The position numbers and the translations under genes are program-made. The notes beneath the pieces are model-generated. The model was given only the letters and a program-made list of their open reading frames with translations, was not told where the DNA came from and did not search any database. This document shows positions 6,454 to 13,175 of a stretch of 15,915 bases of DNA, piece by piece; positions within the stretch are counted from its first letter, which is position 1; each line of letters starts with the position of its first letter. Source of the DNA: Spirochaetaceae bacterium (GTDB taxonomy: Bacteria; Spirochaetota; Spirochaetia; SZUA-6; Bin103); assembly GCA_026710565.1 (NCBI GenBank), contig JAPOQV010000044.1, forward strand, positions 1 through 15,915. The letters are read 5' to 3'.

Positions 6454-8367
6454 TCACGGCGATACCGGGGTCTGCCAGGTGCCGTCGAAGTCGGGCGATC
6501 CGAGGACACGGTAGCGCTCGCCGGGCAGGTCGAACTCGGCGGCGATGCCGCAGGCGAACTCCGTGCGCTGCAGCGCCCGGTCCGGGGAGAGCAGCCGGTG
6601 GGCGATCATCTCCGACATGGCGACCGAGCGATAGAACGCGCTCCAGGTGCGCAGCCAATCGAGCGCGCGTACCGTGTGGGCGCTCCGCCAGTCGGCGACC
6701 GGGACCGGGTAGGCGTCGCGTGGCGACAGCATCCAGTTCCAGGACGGCGGCGCGCCGTACATCAGCTCGTAGAGCCGGTGCGAGCGGCTCGGGAACCAGT
6801 CGTAGAACGCTCCCTGGCCGGGGTCGCCGGAGAACCCGGACATGCAGCAGTCGTGGAACACGAGCTGGCACCACGGGATCGGCTCGCCCACCGGCCGGTG
6901 CTCGGACTCGGAGTCTTCGTCCTTCTCGTCGTCCACGCGGGCGCTCAGCCGGTGGCCGCTCCAGTCGCTGAAGAAGAAGTGGTCGCAGTGCGGGATGGCC
7001 CAGAACTGGCGCAGCTCGCCAGCCGGGATGATCCCCCGCCTGCGTGTCTCGTCGAAGCAGGCCTGCTGGTGCTCGAAGACCTGCCGGCGCGTCACCGGAT
7101 GGGCGGGCGAGAAGTTGCGCGGCGGAATGCTCGCCGCCGTGTACCCGTCGAAGTAGAGCACGTCGAGGTGGAGGCCGCGCTTCTCCAGGCCGTCCAGCGC
7201 CGCCTGTGTGATCGCAAGCGCCGCGTGGGTGCTCAGATGATCCGAGCGGGCTCCGTCGGCGCCCACCGCCCAGAACGAATCGTCGTAGCCCGTCACGCCG
7301 GGGCTCTGCTCGCACGGGCGGATGAACCCCTGCGTGAGGCAGCCCAGCTCGCGCGCGCGGTTCGCGCAGTCGACCATCGGCGCCCAGCCGCCGTCTCCGG
7401 GCTCGTCGACCAGGAATGCCTGGTGGTTCTGGATCGGCGGGCGCCCGTCCGGCCCGCCCCACTTGGGGTAGAACAGGTTGGCCCCGAAGCCCCGCTCCCG
7501 CAACCGGCGGAGGTCACCGAGCACGCGCTCCGCGTCAGCGCCGCTCCACTCCGTCCACCGGAACAGGACGTTGGCGGCGTATTCCCGGATTCGCGGCGAA
7601 TCGTCCGCCTTCTCCTCCAGCGTGCGCACCAGCCCCTTCCGGCGCGCGGCGGCTCGGTAGCGCTTGGCCATCGCCACGTAGTCCAGGTCACGGGCGAAGT
7701 GGACGAGCAGGCGCCGGGGATAGGCGAGGGTGCCCAGCTCGTCCGCCCAGGAGAAGTCCAGGATCGAGCGGTCTCCCGGCAGGTGGTGGGCGCGGACCTC
7801 GGCGTCCCACCAGGTGTCCACGGTGGCGCAGAGCCCCGCGCCGTCGCGGGTCAGCCCGAAGATCGGCAGCGACCAGCGCCCGCCGACCTGGATCGGCTCC
7901 GGCCCGCGGCCGGGCAGCGCGTCCGGGCAGTCGGCCGGGACGAGGTACCCGGAGCCGTGCGGCAGCACCAGACAGCCGCCCTGCGCGGCGGGCCGCTCGA
8001 AGCGGTACAGGTGCTCGACGCGCTGCACGGCGTGCTCGCCGCCTGTCTGCTCGATCCCGATCAGGAGCTCGTCGTCGTCCGCATCGAGCGCGACGACCAG
8101 GTCCAGCCGGAGGTCCGCGCCGGGGTATCCGGAGAGGATGATCCGCTGGCCCCGGTAGCGTCCGTCGGCGAAGGGATGCATCGAGCGCTCTCGCGCGTCG
8201 GCCAGGCCGAGCCGGCGGGATTCACCGGTTCCATCGCCGGCGCAGACCGACGGCGGCAGGCTCGCGGAGCTCTCCCACAGCGGCTCGCCGTCGCGCGCCG
8301 ACACCGTGAGCCGCAACCCGTCGTCGATTGCGACCCTGATGCCGCGGCCCTGCATGTTCACCAGCAT
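6454..8367 (-). CDS. Putative GH101/GH129-like glycoside hydrolase
   Basis: 637 residues without a signal peptide. An N-terminal beta-rich domain (about 1-225) is followed by a linker, AKRYRAAARRKGLVRTL (234-250) and EEKADDSPRIREYAANVLFRW (251-271 region), which recalls the entry to the barrel in GH101-like and DUF5696-like proteins. In the barrel, DVLYFDGYTA puts D407 at a strand end and IIPAGE puts E451 44 residues later. GH129 alpha-N-acetylgalactosaminidase, as I recall it, has its nucleophile and acid/base about 43 residues apart in a protein of similar length. This supports, but does not prove, activity on alpha-linked GalNAc or a related sugar. An acidic insert (DDEKDEDSESE) lies at about 479-489. 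The start, ATG 8367, is 10 nt after the upstream stop, with no clear Shine-Dalgarno, so translation is probably coupled. Gene real; family moderate; substrate speculative. Confidence 0.85.
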   Translation of the reverse strand: MLVNMQGRGIRVAIDDGLRLTVSARDGEPLWESSASLPPSVCAGDGTGESRRLGLADARERSMHPFADGRYRGQRIILSGYPGADLRLDLVVALDADDDELLIGIEQTGGEHAVQRVEHLYRFERPAAQGGCLVLPHGSGYLVPADCPDALPGRGPEPIQVGGRWSLPIFGLTRDGAGLCATVDTWWDAEVRAHHLPGDRSILDFSWADELGTLAYPRRLLVHFARDLDYVAMAKRYRAAARRKGLVRTLEEKADDSPRIREYAANVLFRWTEWSGADAERVLGDLRRLRERGFGANLFYPKWGGPDGRPPIQNHQAFLVDEPGDGGWAPMVDCANRARELGCLTQGFIRPCEQSPGVTGYDDSFWAVGADGARSDHLSTHAALAITQAALDGLEKRGLHLDVLYFDGYTAASIPPRNFSPAHPVTRRQVFEHQQACFDETRRRGIIPAGELRQFWAIPHCDHFFFSDWSGHRLSARVDDEKDEDSESEHRPVGEPIPWCQLVFHDCCMSGFSGDPGQGAFYDWFPSRSHRLYELMYGAPPSWNWMLSPRDAYPVPVADWRSAHTVRALDWLRTWSAFYRSVAMSEMIAHRLLSPDRALQRTEFACGIAAEFDLPGERYRVLGSPDFDGTWQTPVSP

Positions 8368-8377
8368 CGGGGCAGCG

Positions 8378-9370
8378 TCAGCCGGCGGCGTCCAGCGCGT
8401 CCAGCAGACCGCGCAGGTATCCGATCGCGAACAGGCGGCCCTTCATCATGTAGCCGGGTTGGTCGTTCGGCTCGCCTGCCATCGTGGGCACGTGGTCAGG
8501 GCGGACCGGGCCGTCGAAGCCAACTTCGCGATAGGCGCGCAGGGCTGCGACCATGTCGGTCGGGCCGTCGTCGTGGAAGGTCTCCACGAAGCGGGACGCG
8601 CTGCCGCTCACGTCGCGGAAGTGGACGAAAAAGATCTTGCGCTTCTCGCCGAAGCGGCGGATGGCCGCCGGCAGGTCGGCTCCCATGGCGGTGAAGTTGC
8701 CCTGGCAGAAGGTGAGGCCGTTGCAGGGGCTCGGCACCAGCTCGATCGCCCGCTCCATGTTTTCGACGCTGCGCATGATCCGTCCCACGCCGCGGATCGG
8801 CGACAGCGGCGGATCGTCGGGATGCAGGGCCAGCTTGATGCCGTGCGACTCCGCGACCGGCACGACGCGTTCGCTGAACCAGGCGAAGTGCTCCCAAAGC
8901 TGCTCCTCGCCGATCACCAGTCCGTCCGGTCCGGGCGGCATGCCCTCGACGGACGCGGCCCCGCGCCGCTCCATCCGCTCGTGGTCGTAGGCGGACGACA
9001 ACGCGCCGCCGCGCACCTGCACCGCCATGTCGGTTCGCTGCCAGCCGAACACGGCCATGAAGTTGTAGCAGACCGCCTCCACGCCGGCGGCGGCCAGGTT
9101 CTCGATCATCCGGCAGAATCGTTCGACCTCGCCGTCGCGCCCCGGCCGCCCGAGCCGGACGTCCTCCATGGGCGTCGGGCCTTCGACCACCGACAGGCGC
9201 AGCCCGGCGTCCGCGGCCTGGTCACAGAGCCGGTTCAACGCCTCGCGGTCGGCCGCCGGCGTCCCGTCGGCCCCCAGGGGCGCCTGGGACACCAGGTCGG
9301 TGACCCCGATCTGGCGCGCCAGGGTCCAGCGTTCGCCGGGCTCGCCCGGCAGGTGCAGCGCCAGTCTCAT
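8378..9370 (-). CDS. Mannonate dehydratase family protein (UxuA-like)
   Basis: 330 residues of the xylose-isomerase-like TIM-barrel fold, shorter than the roughly 390 residues of E. coli UxuA. UxuA converts D-mannonate to 2-keto-3-deoxygluconate. Family motifs are in order: CYNFMAVFGWQRTD (101-114), LALHPDDPP (180-188), LTFCQGNF (219-226), FFVHFRD (247-253), FHDDGPTDM (265-273) and RPDHVPTMAGE (290-300). The expected metal ligands are H183, C222, H250 and D292, all present. Differences from classical UxuA, as I recall it, are AVFGW for PVLDW and DHVPTM for DHGH. These mark a subfamily whose substrate may not be mannonate. Start ATG 9370; a hairpin occupies the gap upstream. No uronate isomerase or fructuronate reductase is in the window, so a complete hexuronate pathway is not shown. 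Confidence 0.88.
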   Translation of the reverse strand: MRLALHLPGEPGERWTLARQIGVTDLVSQAPLGADGTPAADREALNRLCDQAADAGLRLSVVEGPTPMEDVRLGRPGRDGEVERFCRMIENLAAAGVEAVCYNFMAVFGWQRTDMAVQVRGGALSSAYDHERMERRGAASVEGMPPGPDGLVIGEEQLWEHFAWFSERVVPVAESHGIKLALHPDDPPLSPIRGVGRIMRSVENMERAIELVPSPCNGLTFCQGNFTAMGADLPAAIRRFGEKRKIFFVHFRDVSGSASRFVETFHDDGPTDMVAALRAYREVGFDGPVRPDHVPTMAGEPNDQPGYMMKGRLFAIGYLRGLLDALDAAG

Positions 9371-9376
9371 AGCGCT

Positions 9377-9421
9377 GCGAGTCTGTCGGATCGGCGCGGG
9401 AGCGGCAATCCCGCGACTCGC
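9377..9421 (-). repeat. Intercistronic hairpin between YtcP-type permease and UxuA-like gene
   Basis: The inner arms GCGGGA (9396-9401) and TCCCGC (9409-9414) enclose a 7-nt loop. The outer arms GCGAGTC (9377-9383) and GACTCGC (9415-9421) add seven more pairs, with a 12-nt bulge on one side. It lies wholly in the 57-nt gap of the minus-strand operon. No T-tract follows in the direction of transcription, so this is more likely an RNA-stability or partial-attenuation element than a full terminator. Confidence 0.6.
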
Positions 9422-9427
9422 GATGCG

Positions 9428-10324
9428 CTATCCCTTGATGGAGCCGATCATCACCCCCTTCGCGAAGTGCTTCTGGATGAAGGGATAGAGGATCATCATC
9501 GGCACGCTGGCCACCACGATGAGCGCGAACTTGAGCGTCTGCAGGATCTCCGTGCTCTCCATGAGCGTGCGGATGTCGATGTCCCCTCCCGCCATGGCCT
9601 GCGCGATGATGCTCTCGTTGATGATCAGGATCCGCGCCAGCACGAACTGCAGCGGGAACTTCGACTCGTCGAACAGGTACAGCAGGGCGTTGAAGTACGT
9701 GTTCCAGTGGTCGATGGCGTACCAGAGGACCAGCACCGCCACGATCGGCCGCGACAGCGGCAGCACCACCTGGGCCAGGAAGCGGAGGTCCGAGCAGCCG
9801 TCGATCTCCGACGCCTCGGTGAGCTCCTGCGGCAGGTTGGCGAAGTAGGTGCGCGCGACGATGGTGTTCCAGATGGAGAGGCCGGCCGGCAGGATGACCG
9901 CCCAGCGCGTGTTGACCAAGCCGAGCGAGTTGACCACCAGGAATGTGGGCACGATGCCGCCCCGAAAGAACATCGGGATGAGCACGAAAATGCCGATGAC
10001 CGCCAGCCCGCGCAGATCCCTGCGCGACAGGGGATAGGCCAGGAACACGGTCAGCACCAGGTTGAGGGAGGTGCCGGCGACCACGTAGAACAGGCTGTTG
10101 AGGAAGCCGGAGAGCACCAGCTTGTAGCGGAAGATGCGCTCGTAGCTCACCAGCGTGAAGCCGCGCGGATAGACGGTGACGTCGCCGGCCAGGATGTGGT
10201 CGGAGCTGGAGAACGACGAGGCGACCACGTTCAGGACCGGGACGACGATGGCGAGGCCGACGGTGACCAGCAGCAGCGTGTTCACGACGTCGAACGCGCG
10301 GTCGCCGGCGCTCGCGCTGCGCAT
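9428..10324 (-). CDS. YtcP-type (carbohydrate) ABC transporter permease (pair 2)
   Basis: 298 residues, the second membrane subunit of the operon's importer. The first membrane segment is at about 14-38. The class signature IPMFFRGGIVPTFLV is at 116-130. The EAA loop at 167-191 reads ELTEASEIDGCSDL, then VVLPLSRP. The C terminus, YPFIQKHFAKGVMIGSIKG, matches the family and parallels the plus-strand YtcP-type permease, though the two sequences are clearly different. ATG 10324 is 17 nt after the stop of the LplB-type gene. The frame stays open far upstream, but that extension overlaps the preceding gene out of frame and reads as arginine-rich shadow sequence, so it was discarded. Confidence 0.93.
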   Translation of the reverse strand: MRSASAGDRAFDVVNTLLLVTVGLAIVVPVLNVVASSFSSSDHILAGDVTVYPRGFTLVSYERIFRYKLVLSGFLNSLFYVVAGTSLNLVLTVFLAYPLSRRDLRGLAVIGIFVLIPMFFRGGIVPTFLVVNSLGLVNTRWAVILPAGLSIWNTIVARTYFANLPQELTEASEIDGCSDLRFLAQVVLPLSRPIVAVLVLWYAIDHWNTYFNALLYLFDESKFPLQFVLARILIINESIIAQAMAGGDIDIRTLMESTEILQTLKFALIVVASVPMMILYPFIQKHFAKGVMIGSIKG

Positions 10325-10341
10325 CGTGCGGCGCAGGCCGG

Positions 10342-11292
10342 CTACCACAGGCTGATCTCCGAAAGCCGCCTGGAGAGCAGATTGGCGGAGACGATGAGCA
10401 CCAGGTTGATCACGCCGTTGAACAGGTCGACGGCCGCGCCGAGGCTGTAGTTGGTGTTCAGGACCCCGATCTTGTAGACGTAGGTGGCGATGATCTCCGA
10501 GGAGACCAGGTTGAGGGGATTCTGCAGCAGGTACACCTTCTCGAACCCCAGCGTCATCGCGCTGCCGATCTCCAGGATCAGGAGGATGACGATGGTGGCG
10601 CGGATGCCCGGGATGTCGACGTTGAGGATCTTCTGCAGCTTCGAGGCGCCGTCGATCCGCGCCGCGTCGTAGAGCTCGACGTCGACGGCGGACAGGGCGG
10701 CGATGTAGATGACCGCCGCGAAGCCCATGTGCTGCCACACCTCGGAGAGGGCATAGATGATCGCAAAGTACGAAGGGTCCGCGATCAGGCTCACCGTCTC
10801 CATCCCGAACAGATCGAAGAAGAAGCCGATGAACCCGAAGCGCGGGTCCAGGAAGGTCAGGATCATCCCGGCCATCACCACGGTCGAGATGAAGTGCGGG
10901 GCGAAGGCGACCGTCTGGATCGAGCGCCGCAGCCTCATCCAGCGCATCTCGTTCAGCGCGAGCGCCAGGATGATCGCTGCCGGAAACGCAAAGGCGATGC
11001 GTACGAACGCGATGACGATGGTGTTGCGGACGATGTTCCAGAACTGGAACGATCCCAGGAGGCGTTCGAACTCCCGGAAGCCCACCCAGGGACTGCCGTG
11101 TATTCCCTTGAGCACGCTGAAGCTCTTGAAGGCGATCACCACGCCGTACATCGGCAGGTACAGGAACACCACCATCCAGGCGATCGGGATCGCCATCAGC
11201 AGGTAGAGCTGCCAATGCTTCCTGAGAACGATCGAGAACGGCCGCTTGGTGTGTGGCCTTCGCAGCGCGGGCCGCCGGTCAGTCAGCGTCAT
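10342..11292 (-). CDS. LplB-type ABC sugar transporter permease (pair 2)
   Basis: 316 residues. A basic cytoplasmic N terminus (DRRPALRRPHTKR) is followed by membrane segments near 28-55 (ending in the signature LPMYGVVIAFK), 90-114, 130-148, 175-202, 230-250 and 286-306. The EAA loop is at about 207-228 (LYDAARIDGASKLQKILNVDIP). ATG 11292 is preceded by GAGGGGG a few bases upstream. An in-frame extension to 11436 was rejected because it overlaps the binding-protein gene and its composition is atypical. It follows the binding-protein gene by 91 nt containing a strong hairpin, and precedes the YtcP-type gene by 17 nt. It should pair with that permease and receive substrate from the binding protein. 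The ATPase is not encoded here. Confidence 0.93.
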   Translation of the reverse strand: MTLTDRRPALRRPHTKRPFSIVLRKHWQLYLLMAIPIAWMVVFLYLPMYGVVIAFKSFSVLKGIHGSPWVGFREFERLLGSFQFWNIVRNTIVIAFVRIAFAFPAAIILALALNEMRWMRLRRSIQTVAFAPHFISTVVMAGMILTFLDPRFGFIGFFFDLFGMETVSLIADPSYFAIIYALSEVWQHMGFAAVIYIAALSAVDVELYDAARIDGASKLQKILNVDIPGIRATIVILLILEIGSAMTLGFEKVYLLQNPLNLVSSEIIATYVYKIGVLNTNYSLGAAVDLFNGVINLVLIVSANLLSRRLSEISLW

Positions 11293-11325
11293 GACCCCCT
11301 CGCGGCGCAACCATCGGCTGAGGGA

Positions 11326-11351
11326 GGGAGCCGCCGCCGGCGGCGGCTCCC
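11326..11351 (-). repeat. Perfect 26-nt palindrome between binding-protein and permease genes
   Basis: The 13-nt half GGGAGCCGCCGCC is followed directly by its reverse complement. The stem is almost entirely G-C and would fold into a very stable hairpin in the operon transcript. It lies 32 nt after the binding-protein stop codon. No T-run follows, so it is not a standard rho-independent terminator. In many importer operons a hairpin at this place protects the 5' message and lets the binding protein be made in excess over the permeases; that role is inferred here from position. Confidence 0.8.
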
Positions 11352-11383
11352 CTGAATCCGTTCGAAGGGCTCGCGAAGGGCTA

Positions 11384-13000
11384 TTAGAGGGTGGCTTGCA
11401 GGATCGAGGTGACCTCGGCCAGACCGATCTTGACAAGATCGTTGACGTAGGCGTCCCAGTCGCCTTTCAGGTCGCGCTCTCCGGTCACGAACAGGGCGGC
11501 CTGCTGCTCGACGAAGGTGCGCAGCTCCGCGGAGATCTGCGCGACCCGGCGGGCGTCGTCCGGAGCAAGGTAGACGAAGTCCGAGAACATGCTGATGCCG
11601 GTCGCGTCCTTGACCGGCTCGTACACGTCCCTGGTCGACGTGTTCAGGAGCCGCTCCAGGACGTTCACCTCGCCTTCGAACCCGATCCCGAAACCGAAGT
11701 CCGGAGTGGGGAAGAAGACCGGGAACTCCCACTTGACGTCTCCCGTTCCGGGGCGTTCCAGGGCCACGACCGCGGCCTGTCCGCCCAGGACGTTCTCCTC
11801 GCCCGCTTCGGCCTTCCGCCACAGATTGGCGCCGTGCGTGACGTGGTTGGAGCCCTCGAACGAGAAGGCCCAGTCCATGATCTGCATGGCCGCGCCGATC
11901 TCGGCGTCCGACGCCTTGTCGGTGATCGAGAAGGTGCCCGCCTCACCGCCGAGGCGGCGGGTGCCGAACGGATAGCCGGCCGCGGTCCGGATCCCGGTGG
12001 GTCCGGTCAGCGGCGGCAGCGGCGAGTAGTCCTCTGCCCGCGGGTTGCCGCCACCGAAGGCGACCATCGGGCCGCCGGCCGGGAAGGAGCCGATCACGTT
12101 GTCCATGGGGTCATCGCTCGAGCCCCCCATGGCGCTGAGCTGGTCGCCGGTCTGCACGAAGGCGTTGAGGTCGAGCGACCCCTCCTCGAACAGCCCGTTC
12201 ATGAAGCGCAGGGCGTCGCGCCAGCGGCCGTCGCTGTACGGAAAGTAGATCCTGTTGCCGTTCACGCCGAACAGCTTGGTGCCGGAGCCGGCGGCGGCGT
12301 AGGGGACGAAGGCCTGGCCGATGAAGTAGATGGGATTGGTGTACCAGCCGTTGGTGGCGCCGGTGAGCGGCACCTCGTCCTGCTGGCCGTTGCCGTTGGG
12401 GTCCTGGGTCCTGAACGCGCGCAGCGCATCCCGGTACTCGTCCGGCGTCGCCGGCATGTCCAGTCCCAGCGCATCGAGCCACGCCTGGTTGATCCAGAAC
12501 TTCTGATAGATCGAGCAGTGATAGCAGCCGCCCGAGCCGCCGCCGGTCAGGACGTAGATGTTGCCGTCCGGGGCGGTGATCTCCTGCCGCAGCTTCGGGA
12601 ACTCCTCGAAGCCGGCGAGGATGTTCGGGGTCGCCTGCTCCGTGAGATAGGAGTCGAGCGGGATCAGGACCTTGCCCTCGACCCCGAACTCCAGCTCGTC
12701 GGCCGGCACGAACGGGGCGTTCATGAAGACCGAGGGGTATTGCCCGCTGGTCAGCAGCAGCGTGATCTGCTGCTTGGCGCCCTCCAGCGGGATGACGATG
12801 AAGTCGAACTCGACGTTGAACGTCTCTTCGATCAGGTCGGTGAGCCGGTTGTCCTCAATGGAGGCGATCCAGGGCGGCTGCGTCGCGGCGGCGCTCAGCA
12901 CGACCGGTCCGCCGCCTTCCGAGTCGGCTTCCGTGGTCGCGGTCGCGAACAGCAGGGCCGCGACCGACAGCAGCGCCGGAACGAGAATGAGTTTCCTCAC
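11384..13000 (-). CDS. Extracellular (periplasmic) sugar-binding protein of the LplA/YtcQ type
   Basis: 538 residues from GTG 13000, the size expected for the large binding proteins that serve LplB/YtcP permeases. The N terminus is a signal peptide: MRKL, a hydrophobic core to about residue 19, then ATATTEADSEGG. There is no lipobox cysteine, so the mature protein is probably soluble in the periplasm, as in diderms. The segment DPNGNGQQDEVPLTG (200-214) is the calcium-binding-type loop common in this family. Aromatic-rich stretches (WINQAWLDALGL, NGWYTNPIYFIGQ) suit sugar binding. C159 and C162 in GGCYHCS might form a disulfide. The product should deliver an oligosaccharide to the two permeases encoded next. 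It is first in the operon, facing a divergent fucosidase gene. Tandem stops, TAA then TAG two bases later, end it. Confidence 0.93.
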   Translation of the reverse strand: MRKLILVPALLSVAALLFATATTEADSEGGGPVVLSAAATQPPWIASIEDNRLTDLIEETFNVEFDFIVIPLEGAKQQITLLLTSGQYPSVFMNAPFVPADELEFGVEGKVLIPLDSYLTEQATPNILAGFEEFPKLRQEITAPDGNIYVLTGGGSGGCYHCSIYQKFWINQAWLDALGLDMPATPDEYRDALRAFRTQDPNGNGQQDEVPLTGATNGWYTNPIYFIGQAFVPYAAAGSGTKLFGVNGNRIYFPYSDGRWRDALRFMNGLFEEGSLDLNAFVQTGDQLSAMGGSSDDPMDNVIGSFPAGGPMVAFGGGNPRAEDYSPLPPLTGPTGIRTAAGYPFGTRRLGGEAGTFSITDKASDAEIGAAMQIMDWAFSFEGSNHVTHGANLWRKAEAGEENVLGGQAAVVALERPGTGDVKWEFPVFFPTPDFGFGIGFEGEVNVLERLLNTSTRDVYEPVKDATGISMFSDFVYLAPDDARRVAQISAELRTFVEQQAALFVTGERDLKGDWDAYVNDLVKIGLAEVTSILQATL

Positions 13001-13175
13001 GGGATGCTCCTTCGTTGAGGTGGAGTGGTTGTTGCGCAGGCCGTCTCGGGAGGCGTCGGCGCCCGAAGCTGGTCCGTACGGCACGCTGTCACAGTGCGGC
13101 TGCGCGTGCAAGCGGCGGCGGCGTCGTCCGGCCTTGCTGCTGGCGCGGCAGATCCGACAGACTCCGCGCACCTCC
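13001..13175. promoter_or_regulatory. Divergent promoter region between the importer operon and the fucosidase gene
   Basis: These 175 nt separate two gene sets reading away from each other, so both promoters are expected here. I cannot place -35 and -10 boxes with confidence. Candidate operator-like symmetries are CCGTACGG (13074-13081), CTGTCACAG (13086-13094), and a TCGGG/CCCGA pair (13046-13050 and 13062-13066). No convincing small gene was seen. No regulator gene lies in the window. Confidence 0.5.
13008..13013 (-). promoter_or_regulatory. Shine-Dalgarno AAGGAG that sets the GTG start of the binding-protein gene
   Basis: The plus strand reads CTCCTT, that is AAGGAG on the coding strand, ending 7 nt before GTG 13000. 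It fixes the start at the signal peptide. The longer open frame reaching to 13177 would place about 59 arginine-rich residues ahead of the signal peptide, which is implausible for a secreted protein. Confidence 0.85.

Noticed and set aside
6598..8694. 698-codon plus-strand open frame
   Set aside because: It mirrors the GH101/129-like gene, whose own translation has clear catalytic-domain structure; the antisense translation does not.
8306..10450. 714-codon open frame on the plus strand, antisense to the UxuA-like and YtcP-type genes
   Set aside because: Long antisense frames are expected at this GC content. The translation is rich in R, H, Q and V with no motifs, and the minus strand encodes recognisable families here.
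11326..11351. Rho-independent terminator after the binding-protein gene
   Set aside because: The stem is strong but is not followed by a T-tract, and the next gene continues in the same operon.
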